Assembly (NCBI GenBank): GCA_002291465.1
Contig: CP021238.1
Coordinates: forward strand, 2,790,001 to 2,854,000
Length of the DNA: 64,000 nt
Direction of reading: 5' to 3'
From: Mycobacterium lepraemurium
GTDB taxonomy: Bacteria > Actinomycetota > Actinomycetes > Mycobacteriales > Mycobacteriaceae
Part shown: in pieces, positions 46,639-57,682 of the stretch
How the letters are laid out: every line of letters starts with the position of its first letter
Position numbering within the stretch: the stretch's first letter is position 1
Position numbers and translations under genes: made by a program
The notes under the pieces: model-generated
The model's database searches: none
What the model saw: the letters and a program-made list of their open reading frames with translations, nothing else
What the model was told of the DNA's origin: nothing

Positions 46639-48233
46639 TGTCAGCCCACAAAACCGAGCGGGGTGCGATGCAATCCAAGCCGTGGTGGTCGAGCGCGGTG
46701 TTCTATCAGGTGTATCCGAGGTCGTTCGCCGACAGCGACGGCGACGGCGTCGGCGACATCGACGGGGTGACGGCGCATCTGGACCACCTCGAGCAACTGG
46801 GCGTCGACGCGATCTGGCTCAATCCGGTCACCGTCTCCCCGATGGCCGACCACGGCTACGACGTCGCCGACCCGCGCGACATCGACCCGCTGTTCGGCGG
46901 GATGGCCGCGATCGAACGGCTGATCGCCGCGGCGCACCGGCGGGGCATCAAGATCACCTTGGACGTGGTGCCCAACCACACCAGCTCGGCGCATCCGTGG
47001 TTCCAGGCGGCGCTGGCCGCCGGGCCGGGTTCCGACGCCCGGCAGCGCTACTTCTTCCGGGACGGCCGCGGCGCGGACGGCGAGCTGCCGCCGAACAACT
47101 GGACCTCGGTGTTCGGCGGGTCGGCCTGGACCCGGGTGCTCGAACCCGACGGCAATCCCGGCCAGTGGTATCTGCACCTGTTCGACACCGAGCAGCCCGA
47201 CCTGAACTGGGAGCACCCGGACGTCTTCGACGACTTCGAGAAGACGCTGCGGTTCTGGCTGGAGCGCGGCGTGGACGGCTTCCGCATCGACGTGGCGCAC
47301 GGCATGGCCAAACCGGCCGGCCTGCCGGATTCGCCGGACCTCGAGTCCAAGGTGTTGCACCACAGCGACGACGACCCGCGCTTCAACCACCCGAGCGTGC
47401 ACGACATCCACCGCGACATCCGCAAGGTGGTCAACGACTATCCCGGCGCGGTCACCGTCGGCGAGGTCTGGGTCACCGACAACGCCCGCTGGGCGGAGTA
47501 CCTGCGGCCCGACGAACTGCATCTCGGGTTCAACTTCCGGCTGACCAAGATCGACTTCGACGCCGCCCAGATCCACGACGCGATCCAGAACTCGCTGGCC
47601 GCCACCGCCCTGCAGGACGCCACCCCGACCTGGACGCTGTCCAACCACGACGTCGGCCGGGAGGTCACCCGCTACGGCGGCGGCGAGGTCGGGCTGCGCC
47701 GCGCCCGCGCGATGGCGATGGTGATGCTCGCCCTGCCCGGCGCGGTGTTCATCTATAACGGCGAGGAACTAGGCCTGCCCGACGTCGAGTTGCCCGACGA
47801 GGTGCTGCAGGACCCGACCTGGGAGCGCTCGGGACACACCGAGCGGGGCCGGGACAAATGCCGGGTGCCGATGCCCTGGTGGGGCCAGGCTCCCCCGTTC
47901 GGGTTCTCCTCGCGCACCGACACCTGGCTGCCGATGCCGAAGGAGTGGGCGGCGCTGACGGTGGAAAAGCAGCGCGACGACCCCGACTCGACGTTGTCGT
48001 TCTTCCGGCGGGCACTCGAATTGCGAAGGCGCCGTGTGGAATTCGACGGCGGCGGTGTCGAGTGGCTGGAGGCGACCGCCGATGCGGTGACGTTCCGGCG
48101 TCCCGGCGGGCTGGTGTGCGCCCTCAACAGCGGCGAGCAACCGGTGCCGCTGCCGCCGGGCGAACTGGTGCTGGCGAGCGCGCCGCTGCTGGACGGGAAG
48201 CTGCCCCCGGACGCGGCGGCCTGGCTGGCCTAG
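46638..48233 (+). CDS. aglA: Alpha-glucosidase, GH13 family
   Basis: A glycoside hydrolase of the oligo-1,6-glucosidase/maltase group, 531 residues. The (beta/alpha)8 barrel has conserved motif I DVVPNHTS, nucleophile Asp218 in GFRIDVAHG, acid/base Glu276 in TVGEVWV, and Asp338 in LSNHDV. A C-terminal beta domain follows. It probably releases glucose from maltose/isomaltose-type oligosaccharides in the cytosol. The ATG at 46638 shares its A with the glbO stop; an internal ATG at 46668 is a possible alternative. Intact. Confidence 0.92.
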   Translation: MSAHKTERGAMQSKPWWSSAVFYQVYPRSFADSDGDGVGDIDGVTAHLDHLEQLGVDAIWLNPVTVSPMADHGYDVADPRDIDPLFGGMAAIERLIAAAHRRGIKITLDVVPNHTSSAHPWFQAALAAGPGSDARQRYFFRDGRGADGELPPNNWTSVFGGSAWTRVLEPDGNPGQWYLHLFDTEQPDLNWEHPDVFDDFEKTLRFWLERGVDGFRIDVAHGMAKPAGLPDSPDLESKVLHHSDDDPRFNHPSVHDIHRDIRKVVNDYPGAVTVGEVWVTDNARWAEYLRPDELHLGFNFRLTKIDFDAAQIHDAIQNSLAATALQDATPTWTLSNHDVGREVTRYGGGEVGLRRARAMAMVMLALPGAVFIYNGEELGLPDVELPDEVLQDPTWERSGHTERGRDKCRVPMPWWGQAPPFGFSSRTDTWLPMPKEWAALTVEKQRDDPDSTLSFFRRALELRRRRVEFDGGGVEWLEATADAVTFRRPGGLVCALNSGEQPVPLPPGELVLASAPLLDGKLPPDAAAWLA

Positions 48234-48284
48234 CGGCGCGACCGGGGCGAGCGTTTCGCCGCCCGCTGCTCTATATGTTGACCC

Positions 48285-49314
48285 ATGACTTGCTACGAGT
48301 GGACAGTGATCGGCGCCGGGCCGGCGGGCATCGCGGCGGTGGGTCGGCTGCCCGATCACGGGGAGGACAGCATCGCCTGGATCGACCCCGCCTTCGCCGC
48401 CGGAGACATCGGCCAGAAGTGGCGCCCGGTGTCCAGCAACACGCACGCCGGGCTGTTTCTCGAATACTTCAACGGCTGCAAGTCATTTCGGTTCTCCGAA
48501 GCACCGCCCATGCCGCTGCGGGAAATCGACGCCGGCGAAACCTGCGTGCTGGCGCTGGTGGCCGAACCCCTGCTGTGGGTCACCGGGCAGCTGCGTGAGC
48601 GGGTCGACACCGTCACCACCACCGCCACCGCGCTGTACCTGTCGGACCGGCGGTGGCGGATCGAGACCCAGCAGCGCGAGATCTTCTCCAGGAACGTGAT
48701 CCTGGCCGTCGGGGCGGTGCCCAAAAAGCTTTGTCACCCCGGCCTGGAGGAGATTCCGGTGGAAGTCGCGCTGGATCCCGAAAAGCTCTCGCGCCAACCG
48801 CTTTCCGGGGCGACGGTGGGCGTGTTCGGTTCATCGCACTCGTCGATGATCGTGCTGCCCAACCTGCTGCGCCAGCCGGTCGAAAAGCTGGTCAACTTCT
48901 ACCGGAGTCCGCTGAAATATGCTGTCTACTTCGATGATTGGATTCTCTTCGATGACACCGGCCTGAAGGTCAGGCCGCGGTGTGGGCGCGGGAGAACATC
49001 GACGGGGTGCTGCCGGAACGGCTGCACCTGTGTCTGGTGTCCAGCCCGGAGTTCGCCGAGAATCTGGCGCGCTGCGACCGGGTGGTCTACACCGTCGGCT
49101 TCAAGCGCAGAACGTTGCCCGAGACGCCGCAGTGGGGCCGGTTGGACTACAACCCGACCACCGGGATTCTTGCTCCCGGCCCGTTCGGGGTGGGCTCGCG
49201 TTCCCTCAGTACGCCGAAGACCCGTACGGCTACGGGCAATTCCGGGTGGGACTGAAGAAATTCGTGGATTACCTGGATTCTGTGCTGCCGCTGTGGTTGC
49301 GCTACGGCCCCTGA
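48285..49314 (+). pseudogene. FAD-dependent pyridine-nucleotide oxidoreductase, two frameshifts
   Basis: The reading starts MTCYEWTVIGAGPAGIAAVGRL, an FAD-binding Rossmann fold, continues with DIGQKWRPVSSNTHAGLFLEYF and reaches a second dinucleotide site (TVGVFGSSHSSMIV) before FDDTGLK. A base is lost near 48970, after which WARENIDGVLPERLHLCL and YTVGFKRRTLP appear in another frame. A G is lost again near 49194, and LAFPQYAEDPYGYGQFRVGLKKFVDYLD runs to the stop at 49314. The intact protein would have had about 343 residues. It resembles flavin monooxygenase/thioredoxin-reductase-like enzymes; the substrate is unknown. Confidence 0.82.
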
Positions 49315-49383
49315 TCCGCGCAACCGCAGGACGGTCGGCATTAAACTCAGCCTGATCCGTTTTCCAGCGCCGGCTCTGCGTGA

Positions 49384-50040
49384 TCAGCCCAGCAGCAGCG
49401 GGGGGATCGCCGCGGCGCCGGTACACCGAACCGAACCGCGCGTCCAGCCGCAACCAGGTCGGCAGGATGCGCACCCGGATCAACTCGCCGGCGTCGACCG
49501 CGTCGGGCGATTGGGGCAGAAAACCCATGGCGGTCAACGCGAACACGCACCGCATCGGCAGGCCCACCTGTACGTCGCCGGAGCTCACCTGGATGACCTC
49601 CTGATCCAACAGGGAAACCGGTGGCCGTGAGAACTGCTGTGCTGCTTGGCAAGTCGCGCTCCCTGCTGAGCCAGGTCGAGCATCACCCGGGCGGGTATGT
49701 CCTCGAGGTGGGTGAAGCCGGATTCCGGCGGCAACGCCCCGCGCCACGCGGAGTCCATCGCGAAGCCCGGATCGACGTAGCCCGAGTCGTCCATCGCGGC
49801 CAGGCCGCGCGCCAGCGCGTCCGCCCCGACCGACAGATCCGCGGGCCGTACCTCGCCGGCCACCACCCTGCTGGCCAGGACGTCGAAACCCGTTGCCACC
49901 CAGGCGGTGAGAAGCCCCAGGGAGCGGGTGCGCAGACGGATGATCGCGGCGTCGTCGAGCCGCAGCGCGGGGTCGACGAACGCGGCCAGGTCGGCGCGGT
50001 GGGCGGCCCGTGATTGGGCGTCCAGCCACAGCCCGCGCTC
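49384..50040 (-). pseudogene. Rv2474c-like conserved protein, broken
   Basis: Read on the minus strand after the thioesterase gene, LWLDAQSRAAHRADLAAFVDPALRLDDAAIIRLRTRSLG continues to ARVMLDLAQQGARLAKQ. A frame change near 49628 leads to FSRPPVSLLDQEVIQVSSGDVQVG. The tail RLDARFGSVYRRRGDP changes frame once more, probably at a C run near 49407, before a TGA at 49384-49386. No start codon is obvious (a GTA stands where a GTG would fit). By position it corresponds to Rv2474c of M. tuberculosis, a conserved hypothetical of about 217 residues. Function unknown. Confidence 0.65.
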
Positions 50041-50042
50041 GG

Positions 50043-50456
50043 CTACCGAATCCACCGCTGCAGATACTCTCGATGTTGCGGCGTGAGCCGCACCAGCCGC
50101 TCCTCTTCGATGTGCACGGCGGCCAGTTGCGATTCGGCGATGACGGCCGGCCGGGACTCGTGGTTGGCGTTGACCGAGCGCACCTCGTAGCCCAGCGTGA
50201 AGTCGACCGCCCGCAGCCGCTTGGTCCACATGGTCACCTGCAGCGGCGAATCCACAAACCGCAGTTGGCCTTTGTAGGTCACCTTGACCTCAGCGATGAG
50301 CAACCCGATGGTCGGGATGTCGACCTCGAACGCCTCCCGCAGGAACTGAACCCGCGCCTCCTCCAGGATGGTGACCATGGTGGCGTGGTTGACGTGCTGG
50401 TACATGTCGATATCCGACCAGCGCACTGGCACGGCCGCGACGAATCCGACGCTCAA
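50043..50456 (-). CDS. Hotdog-fold acyl-CoA thioesterase (4-hydroxybenzoyl-CoA thioesterase type)
   Basis: A 137-residue single hotdog domain. The active-site signature [23 protein letters not shown] (Asp15, Asp17, Tyr19, His21) matches the YbgC/4-HBT type that hydrolyses acyl-CoA thioesters. Beta strands [11 protein letters not shown] and LGYEVRSV follow. Translation likely begins at the TTG at 50456, which overlaps the gdh stop (TTGA) and gives the same length as Rv2475c. It is therefore translationally coupled to gdh. Intact. Confidence 0.85.
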   Translation of the reverse strand: MSVGFVAAVPVRWSDIDMYQHVNHATMVTILEEARVQFLREAFEVDIPTIGLLIAEVKVTYKGQLRFVDSPLQVTMWTKRLRAVDFTLGYEVRSVNANHESRPAVIAESQLAAVHIEEERLVRLTPQHREYLQRWIR

Positions 50457-53400
50457 CTCGATGAACCTCTTCCGCTGGTGCGGGTCATGCGACGGATTTG
50501 TCGCGCGGCGACGGACAGCGTCGCGAGATCCTTGGCCCCGCTTTCCTGGATCTCGATCAGTGTGCGGCGGGCCCGCTCGACCCGGGAGGCGGACAGGTGT
50601 TCCCACTCGGCGATCTTCTCTTCGCCGCTCTCGTCGGGCTCGCCCACCGCCAGCACGTCGAAGCACAGCGAGCGCAGCGAGGCGTAGATGTCGTCGCGAA
50701 TCGCCAAGCGCGCCAAAGAGTGCCACCGGTCGTTGCGCGGCAGTTCGGACACCGCGGTCAGCAGGCCGTCGGTGCCGAGCCGGTCCATCAGCGCGAAATA
50801 GGTGTCGGCGACCTCGGCGGCGTCGATGTCGTTGATGTCGCCGATGTCGATGATGTCGAGCAGGCTGAACCGGTAGAGCCCGGCGGCCACCAGGTAGGCC
50901 AGGTCACGGGGCGCGCCCTGGGACTCGAACTCGGCGGCCTCCTTTTCGACGATGGCCTTGTCGTCCCCGCGCAGCCATTCCGACATGCGCGGTGTCAGCG
51001 CCTTGACCTTGGCGGCGAATCGGTTGATCTCGGCGCCCACCGCCAACGGCTGGGGACGGTAGTTGAGCAGCCAGCGGCCGGCCCGGTCGATCAGCCGCCG
51101 GGCATCCAGGGTGAGCCGATCCGACAGCGCCACAGGCAGATTCGCGGCGCGGATGCGGCGCCAGATCTCCCCCACACCGAAGATGGCATCGGTGGCGACG
51201 TAGGTGCGCACCGCGTCCACCGCCGATACGCCGACGTCCTCGACGATCCGGAAGGCGTAGCTGATGCCGGCGGCGTCCACCAGCTCGTTGATCAGCATGG
51301 TGGCCACGATCTCGCGGCACAGCTGATGCGCGCGGATTTCCGGGGTGAACCGGTGCCGCAGCGGCGTCGGGAAGTACAGCGGCAACCTGGACGCGAACAC
51401 ATCCTGCTCGGTAAGCTCGGTCTGCAGCATCTGTTCTTTGAGGTCCAGTTTCACGTGCGCCATCAGCGTGCACAGTTCGGGTGAGGTGAGGCCGATCCCG
51501 GCCTCGGAGCGGCGCTGAATCTCCTTTTCCGACGGCAGCGCTTCCAGGTCGCGGTTGAGGCCGCGCTCGTCGACCAGGTACTGGATCTGCCGGGCGTGCA
51601 CCGGCAGCAGGCTGGGCGCGTTGGCCCGGTTGGTGCCGATCAGGTCGTTCTGGTCCTCGTTGTCGGTGAGCACCAGCGCGGCGACCTCGTCGGTCATCGA
51701 CTCCAGCAGCGGTTTGCGCTCCTGCGGCTTGACCTTACCCGCGGTGACCAGCGAGTCGATCAGGATCTTGATGTTCACCTCGTGGTCCGAACAGTCCACG
51801 CCGGCGGAGTTGTCCATCGCGTCGGTGTTGATCCGGCCGCCGGACAGGTCGAACTCGACGCGGCCCAGCGCCGTCACCCCGAGGTTGCCGCCTTCGCCGA
51901 TCACCTTGGCGCGCACCGACGATCCGTTGACCCGCACCGGATCGTTGGCGCGGTCGCCGACGTCGGCGTCCGACTCGGACTCGGCCTTGATGTAGGTGCC
52001 GATGCCGCCGTTGAACAGCAGATCCACCGGCGCCTGCAGGATCGCCTTGATCAGGTTGGGCGGGGTCATCTCGGTGACGTCGCCGTCTGAGCCGTCCAAG
52101 CCCAGCGCGTCGCGGACCTGGGGGCTGACCGGAATGGATTTGTGCTCGCGGCTGTACACCCCGCCGCCTTCGCTGAACAGAGACTTGTCGTAGTCGTCCC
52201 AGCTGGACCGGGGCAGCTCGAACATGCGGCGGCGTTCCTCCCAGGAAGCCGCGGTGTCGGGGTTCGGGTCGAGGAAGATGTGCCTGTGGTCGAAGGCGGC
52301 CAGCAGCCGGATGTGCTTGGACAGCAGCATGCCGTTGCCGAACACGTCGCCGCTCATGTCGCCGATTCCCACCACGGTAAAGTCTTCGGTCTGGGTGTCG
52401 ACGCCCATCTCCCGGAAGTGCCGTTTGACCGCTTCCCAGGCGCCCCGGGCGGTGATGCCCATGGCCTTGTGGTCGTAGCCGACCGACCCGCCGGAGGCGA
52501 ACGCGTCACCCAGCCAGAATCCGTAGGACTTGGCGACGTCGTTGGCGATGTCGGAGAAGGTGGCGGTGCCCTTGTCGGCCGCCACCACCAGGTAGGCGTC
52601 GTCGCCGTCGCGGCGCACCACTTCCGGTGGCGGGCTGACCTTTCCGGTCGCGTGGTCGACGTTGTCGGTGACGTCGAGCAGGCCGGAGATGAACAGCTGA
52701 TAGCAGGCCACCCCCTCGGCGCGGGTGGCGTCCCGGTCGGCGGCGCCGTCCCCGATGGGCAGCGGCGGCCGCTTGACGACGAAGCCGCCCTTGGCCCCGA
52801 CCGGCACGATGACAGCGTTCTTGACGGCTTGCGCCTTGACCAGGCCCAGGATTTCGGTGCGGAAGTCGTCGCGGCGGTCCGACCAGCGCAGTCCGCCGCG
52901 GGCCACCGGCCCGAACCGCAGGTGCACGCCCTCGACCCGGGGCGAGTAGACGAAGATCTCGTACTTGGGGCGCGGCAGGGGCAGCTCGTCGATCAGCTGG
53001 GCGTCCAGCTTGATCGCCAACACGTTGCGCGCGCGGGCCGAACCCTCGCGGGTGACAAAGTAATTGGTCCGCAGCGTGGCCTGCACCAGCGACGCGAACG
53101 CCCGCAGGATGCGGTCGGTGTCCAGGCTGACCAGCGCGTCGATGTCGGCGGCCACCGCCGCGGCGGCCGCCTGCGCGTCGCGACCGGCCGAGGAGTCGGG
53201 GTCGGGGTCGAACAGCGCCTCGAACAGCGCCACCAAGGAGCGGGCGGTGAACGGATGCTCGTTGAGCACCGCCTCGATGTAGGACTGGCTATAGGGAAAG
53301 TTGGCCTGCCGCAAGTACTTTGCGTAAGCGCGCAGCAGCACCACCTGCTGCCAGCGCAGGCCGGCGCGCATCACGAGTTCGTTGAAGCGGTCGACCTCGA

Positions 53401-55303
53401 GGCGGCCCTGCCAGATCGCGGTGACGGCGTCGGCGAATCGCTCGGCCATCGCGTCGCGCTCGTCCAGGGTGGACGCCAGCTCGATAGTCGGGTGCGGTGA
53501 GATCTTGAACTGGTAGATCCACACCGGCAGCCCGTCGGAGCGGGTGACGGTGAACGGCCGCTCTTCGAGCACCACCACACCCATGCTTTGCAGCATCGGC
53601 AGCAGCTGGCTCAGCGAGGCGGTGCGCCCGCCCAGGAACCAGGTCAGCTGCGCGGATCCGTCCTCGCCGTCGGTGAACACCAGCTTGACCGAATTGTCTT
53701 GCAGCTCTTTGGTGATGGCGATGTGACCGATCGCATCGGCCGGGCTGATGGCTTGCTTATAGACCTCGGGGAAGGCGTCCGCGTAGTACTCCGCGTCGGC
53801 GTGCCCCACCGCGCCCTCGGCGGCGGCCGCGACCAGCCGGTCGGTCCAGGTGCGGGCCGCTTCGCTCAGCAGGCCCTGGATGCGGACCCGGTTGTCCTCG
53901 GAGACATCCACGGGCTTAGCGGTGTGATCGTCGGTGGGCAGGCGAACCATGAAATGCATGAGCGCCCAAGGGGATTCGCTGACCCGGGCGGTGAATTCCA
54001 GTCGGGTGCCGACGAATTCGCGGACCAGGATGTCTTCGATCTGCAGCCGCACCGCGGTGGTGTAGCGGTCGCGGGGCAGATAGACCAGGCAGGAGACAAA
54101 GTACTGCAGGCTGTCGGCGCGCAGGAACAGCAACGCGTTTCGTTGCGTCCCGAGGTCCACCACCGCTTTCGCCATCGCCAGCAGCCGCTCGGAGCTCAGC
54201 GTGAACAGTTCCGAGCGGGGCACGGTTTGGATGACGTCGAGCAGCAGCTGGCCGGGATGGATCGGGTCGCTGTCGGCCATGGCCAGCGCCTCGCGGACGC
54301 GGCGGGAGATGGTGGGGGTCTCCAGCACGTCGGCGTTCATGGCGGCAACGGTGAACAGCCCGACGAAGCGGTGCTCGATCACCGCGCCGTCGACGTACTC
54401 GCGGACCGCGATCGCATACGGGTAGGCGCCATAGCGCAGGTAGCTGCCCACCACGGATTGGGCCAACACCAGCAGCTGGTCGTCGTCGGTGAGCCGGGGC
54501 CGTGACCCGGTGCGGGTGCGCAGCACGCCCAACCCCGGTGAGCCGTCGCTGGAGACCAGGCCGTCGTGCACCCGGCAGCGCTGATAACCCAGCAGCAGGA
54601 AATTGCCGTTGCCCAGCCAGCGCAGCAGCGCGGCGACGTCGTCGCGGTCCGGCGCCGAGAAGTGGTTGTCACGGTTGGCTTCCACCGCGGCGGCCAGCTC
54701 GTCGAGCACGGCAATCAGGGCCGAGGCGTCGCTGGCCACCTGCTGGACGTCGGCCAGCACCCTGGGCAGCAGTCGCTCCGCCTCGGTGAGGCCCTTGCTG
54801 TCGACGGACGGCAGCAGCTGCACGTGGATCCAGGCCTCGCCGGCGTATTGCGGGGCGCCCTGCGGCTTGGGTTCGAGGCTGAGCAGGTCGCCGTCGGGAC
54901 TGCGGTGCACGTCGAACACCGGCGTCATGATGGCCGTGTAGGGGACGCCGAGGCGGTGCAGAAGCACCGTGACCGAGTCCATCAGCATGCCGCCGTGGTC
55001 GGTGACGACCTGCAGCGCCGGCCCGAACCCGGCGGGATCGTCGGCCGGGTAGACGGCGACCCGGCTTTCGCCGTCGGGGCGATGCAGCCCGAGCCGGTAG
55101 TGCGCGCTGAGCATGGCCGGGGTGACGAGCGCCGTCGGGACCGTCAGGTCGATGGGCCCGGCCTCGGCGCCCCCGGATTCATCGCTATGCGGACCGCGAT
55201 AGCTCTCCACATAGGCTTTCGAGATCCACTCGGGGATGTCCTGCTGTCGGGTGAAGGTCGTCCACGGCTTGAGATCCTGCTGAGCTCTGGGATCGATCGT
55301 CAT
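50453..55303 (-). CDS. gdh: NAD-specific glutamate dehydrogenase, large 180-kDa type
   Basis: Oxidises glutamate to 2-oxoglutarate and ammonia. It belongs to the giant L_180 class found in actinobacteria and proteobacteria, with long N- and C-terminal regulatory regions around the catalytic core. The ATG at 55303 (GGGAG 10 bp upstream) gives 1616 residues and begins [17 protein letters not shown], as in M. tuberculosis. N-terminal ACT-like segments are followed by the catalytic part ([38 protein letters not shown]) and the NAD-binding region ([29 protein letters not shown]). In mycobacteria the enzyme is inhibited by the GarA FHA protein. At 4.85 kb it is the longest gene here and has no lesion. 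Confidence 0.95.
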   Translation of the reverse strand: MTIDPRAQQDLKPWTTFTRQQDIPEWISKAYVESYRGPHSDESGGAEAGPIDLTVPTALVTPAMLSAHYRLGLHRPDGESRVAVYPADDPAGFGPALQVVTDHGGMLMDSVTVLLHRLGVPYTAIMTPVFDVHRSPDGDLLSLEPKPQGAPQYAGEAWIHVQLLPSVDSKGLTEAERLLPRVLADVQQVASDASALIAVLDELAAAVEANRDNHFSAPDRDDVAALLRWLGNGNFLLLGYQRCRVHDGLVSSDGSPGLGVLRTRTGSRPRLTDDDQLLVLAQSVVGSYLRYGAYPYAIAVREYVDGAVIEHRFVGLFTVAAMNADVLETPTISRRVREALAMADSDPIHPGQLLLDVIQTVPRSELFTLSSERLLAMAKAVVDLGTQRNALLFLRADSLQYFVSCLVYLPRDRYTTAVRLQIEDILVREFVGTRLEFTARVSESPWALMHFMVRLPTDDHTAKPVDVSEDNRVRIQGLLSEAARTWTDRLVAAAAEGAVGHADAEYYADAFPEVYKQAISPADAIGHIAITKELQDNSVKLVFTDGEDGSAQLTWFLGGRTASLSQLLPMLQSMGVVVLEERPFTVTRSDGLPVWIYQFKISPHPTIELASTLDERDAMAERFADAVTAIWQGRLEVDRFNELVMRAGLRWQQVVLLRAYAKYLRQANFPYSQSYIEAVLNEHPFTARSLVALFEALFDPDPDSSAGRDAQAAAAAVAADIDALVSLDTDRILRAFASLVQATLRTNYFVTREGSARARNVLAIKLDAQLIDELPLPRPKYEIFVYSPRVEGVHLRFGPVARGGLRWSDRRDDFRTEILGLVKAQAVKNAVIVPVGAKGGFVVKRPPLPIGDGAADRDATRAEGVACYQLFISGLLDVTDNVDHATGKVSPPPEVVRRDGDDAYLVVAADKGTATFSDIANDVAKSYGFWLGDAFASGGSVGYDHKAMGITARGAWEAVKRHFREMGVDTQTEDFTVVGIGDMSGDVFGNGMLLSKHIRLLAAFDHRHIFLDPNPDTAASWEERRRMFELPRSSWDDYDKSLFSEGGGVYSREHKSIPVSPQVRDALGLDGSDGDVTEMTPPNLIKAILQAPVDLLFNGGIGTYIKAESESDADVGDRANDPVRVNGSSVRAKVIGEGGNLGVTALGRVEFDLSGGRINTDAMDNSAGVDCSDHEVNIKILIDSLVTAGKVKPQERKPLLESMTDEVAALVLTDNEDQNDLIGTNRANAPSLLPVHARQIQYLVDERGLNRDLEALPSEKEIQRRSEAGIGLTSPELCTLMAHVKLDLKEQMLQTELTEQDVFASRLPLYFPTPLRHRFTPEIRAHQLCREIVATMLINELVDAAGISYAFRIVEDVGVSAVDAVRTYVATDAIFGVGEIWRRIRAANLPVALSDRLTLDARRLIDRAGRWLLNYRPQPLAVGAEINRFAAKVKALTPRMSEWLRGDDKAIVEKEAAEFESQGAPRDLAYLVAAGLYRFSLLDIIDIGDINDIDAAEVADTYFALMDRLGTDGLLTAVSELPRNDRWHSLARLAIRDDIYASLRSLCFDVLAVGEPDESGEEKIAEWEHLSASRVERARRTLIEIQESGAKDLATLSVAARQIRRMTRTSGRGSSS

Positions 55304-55382
55304 GCCGACTGCTCCCAACTGCCGACGGTTGTCAATGTGCTCGAACACCCCGTTTCTCGACGGCGCGGGGGCAGAGCTGACA

Positions 55383-57059
55383 CTAGTCGCGCGTCAGCTT
55401 CCGGTGGGTCACTCGGTGCGGCCGGGCCGCTTCGGCGCCGAGCCGTTCGATCTTGTTCTCCTCGTACGCTCCGAAGTTGCCCTCGAACCAGAACCACTTG
55501 GCCTCGTTGTCGTCGTCACCCTCCCAGGCCAGGATGTGCGTGCAGGTGCGGTCCAGGAACCAGCGGTCGTGCGAGATGACCACCGCGCAGCCCGGGAAAT
55601 TTACCAGCGCGTTCTCCAGCGAGCCCAGGGTCTCGACGTCCAGGTCGTTGGTCGGCTCGTCCAGCAGGATCAGGTTGCCGCCCTGCTTGAGGGTGAGCGC
55701 CAGGTTGAGCCGGTTGCGTTCGCCGCCGGACAGCACGCCGGCCGGCTTTTGCTGATCCGGCCCCTTGAACCCGAACGCCGACACGTAGGCGCGCGACGGC
55801 ACTTCGTTCTGGCCGACCTCGATGTAGTCCAGCCCGTCCGAGACGACCTCCCACACGGTCTTTTTCGGGTCGATCCCGGCGCGGGCCTGGTCGACGTAGC
55901 TGAGCTTGACCGTTTCGCCGACCTTGACGGTGCCGCTGTCGGGTTGTTCCAGTCCGACGATGGTCTTGAACAGCGTGGTCTTGCCGACCCCGTTGGGGCC
56001 GATGACGCCGACGATGCCGTTGCGCGGCAGGGTGAAGGACAGGTCCTTGATCAGGGTGCGCCCGTCGTAGCCCTTGTCCAGGTATTCGACCTCGACCACC
56101 ACGTTGCCCAGCCGCGGCCCGACCGGGATCTGGATCTCCTCGAAGTCGAGCTTGCGCGTCTTCTCCGCCTCGGCCGCCATCTCCTCGTAGCGCTGCAGGC
56201 GGGCCTTGCTCTTGGCCTGACGCGCCTTGGCCCCGGAACGCACCCAGGCCAGCTCCTCGCTCAGCCGCTTCTGCAGCTTGGCGTCCTTGCGGCCCTGCAC
56301 CGCCAGGCGGTCGGCCTTCTTCTCCAGATAGGTCGAATAGTTGCCCTCGTAGGGATAGGCGCGGCCGCGGTCGAGTTCGAGAATCCATTGCGCGACGTTG
56401 TCCAAGAAGTAGCGGTCGTGGGTGACCGCCAGCACCGCGCCCGCGTAGGCCGCCAGGTGCTGTTCGAGCCACTGCACGCTTTCGGCGTCCAGGTGGTTGG
56501 TGGGCTCGTCCAGCAACAGCAGGTCGGGCTTGGACAGCAGCAGCTTGCACAGCGCCACCCGGCGGCGCTCGCCGCCGGACAGGTTCGTCACCGGGTCGTC
56601 CGGCGGCGGGCAGCGCAGCGCGTCCATCGCCTGCTCGAGCTGCGAATCAAGGTCCCAGGCGTCGGCGTGGTCGAGCTCCTCCTGCAGCCGGCCCATCTCC
56701 TCCATCAACTCGTCGGAGTAGTCGGTGGCCATCAACTCGGCGACCTCGTTGAAGCGGTCGAGCTTGACCTTGATCTCGCCCAGGCCCTCCTCGACGTTGC
56801 CGCGAACGGTTTTCTCCTCGTTCAGCGGCGGCTCCTGTTGCAGGATGCCGACGGTGGCGTCGGTGGCCAGGAAGGCTTTACCGTTGTTCGGCTTGTCCAG
56901 GCCCGCCATGATCCGCAAGACGCTCGACTTACCGGCGCCGTTGGGGCCGACGACACCGATCTTGGCGCCTGGATAGAAGCTCAACGTGACGTCGTCCAAG
57001 ATCACCTTGTCGCCGTGCGCCTTGCGGACCTTCTTCATCGTGTAGATGAACTGAGCCAT
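55383..57059 (-). CDS. ettA: Energy-dependent translational throttle protein, ABC-F ATPase
   Basis: A ribosome-associated ABC-F protein (558 residues) that monitors the ribosomal E site and gates entry into elongation by energy state. There are two nucleotide-binding domains: Walker [10 protein letters not shown] (38-46) with LSGGERRR and [12 protein letters not shown], then GPNGVGKTT with LSGGERNR and [12 protein letters not shown]. The EttA-type arm ([15 protein letters not shown] region) and the P-site-tRNA interaction linker, a charged helix pair ([32 protein letters not shown]), are present. There are no membrane segments. Counterpart of Rv2477c. Intact. Confidence 0.94.
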   Translation of the reverse strand: MAQFIYTMKKVRKAHGDKVILDDVTLSFYPGAKIGVVGPNGAGKSSVLRIMAGLDKPNNGKAFLATDATVGILQQEPPLNEEKTVRGNVEEGLGEIKVKLDRFNEVAELMATDYSDELMEEMGRLQEELDHADAWDLDSQLEQAMDALRCPPPDDPVTNLSGGERRRVALCKLLLSKPDLLLLDEPTNHLDAESVQWLEQHLAAYAGAVLAVTHDRYFLDNVAQWILELDRGRAYPYEGNYSTYLEKKADRLAVQGRKDAKLQKRLSEELAWVRSGAKARQAKSKARLQRYEEMAAEAEKTRKLDFEEIQIPVGPRLGNVVVEVEYLDKGYDGRTLIKDLSFTLPRNGIVGVIGPNGVGKTTLFKTIVGLEQPDSGTVKVGETVKLSYVDQARAGIDPKKTVWEVVSDGLDYIEVGQNEVPSRAYVSAFGFKGPDQQKPAGVLSGGERNRLNLALTLKQGGNLILLDEPTNDLDVETLGSLENALVNFPGCAVVISHDRWFLDRTCTHILAWEGDDDNEAKWFWFEGNFGAYEENKIERLGAEAARPHRVTHRKLTRD

Positions 57060-57137
57060 GCCGCGGTTGTGCCTTTCTGATTTAGCGAGTGATCTCGCGG
57101 ACCATCCTAGGCATCGGGCGGTGGGCGGATCCCGCAG

Positions 57138-57620
57138 CTAAGCGGACAGTGGCACCGGGCTCGTGTCGACGGGCTCGACGGTGTCGCCGCTATCGGCGTC
57201 CTCACCAGCGGCGTCGGCCGCCTCCGCCGCGGCCGGGGTGGCCTCGTCGGTGCTGGGACCGGTGTAGCCGGGCTTCTCGATGCGCACGATCGCGCGGGAC
57301 ACATCGGGCCCGACGGAGGTTGCCCACATATCCAGCGACGAGCGACGGTTGCCGTCGCGGTCCTCGTATTCGCTGGTGTACACGTGACCCACCACGATCA
57401 CCGGTGCGCCCTTGCCCAGCGCGGCACCCACCCCGGTGACCAGCCGGCCCCAGCAATTGACGTTGATGAACAGCGAGTTGCCCGGCTCCCAGCCGCCGTC
57501 GGCGGTGCGGCGGCGGCAATTGCTCGCGACGCGGAACTTGATGACCTCCTGGGCGCCGACCTGGCGTCGTTCGGGGTTGTTGACGATGTGGCCGACCACG
57601 GTCAGCGGGGTTTCGAACAT
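57138..57620 (-). CDS. ssbB: Single-stranded DNA-binding protein, paralogue SsbB
   Basis: An OB-fold protein of 160 residues beginning MFETPLTVVGHIVNNPERRQ, with FINVNCWGRLVTGVGAALGKGAPVIVVGHVYTSEYEDRDGNRRSS as the ssDNA-binding core. The acidic, Ala-rich C-terminal tail lacks the DDIPF-type protein-interaction tip of the main SSB, which marks it as the paralogue (Rv2478c-like). It probably functions in stress or recombination. It lies upstream of ettA in the same direction. Confidence 0.9.
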   Translation of the reverse strand: MFETPLTVVGHIVNNPERRQVGAQEVIKFRVASNCRRRTADGGWEPGNSLFINVNCWGRLVTGVGAALGKGAPVIVVGHVYTSEYEDRDGNRRSSLDMWATSVGPDVSRAIVRIEKPGYTGPSTDEATPAAAEAADAAGEDADSGDTVEPVDTSPVPLSA

Positions 57621-57682
57621 GGGCTGATCCCTTCCTGGTGTTTCTCTGGCGTGGCGACGGGCTCCTGAGCGCGTCACCGTTC

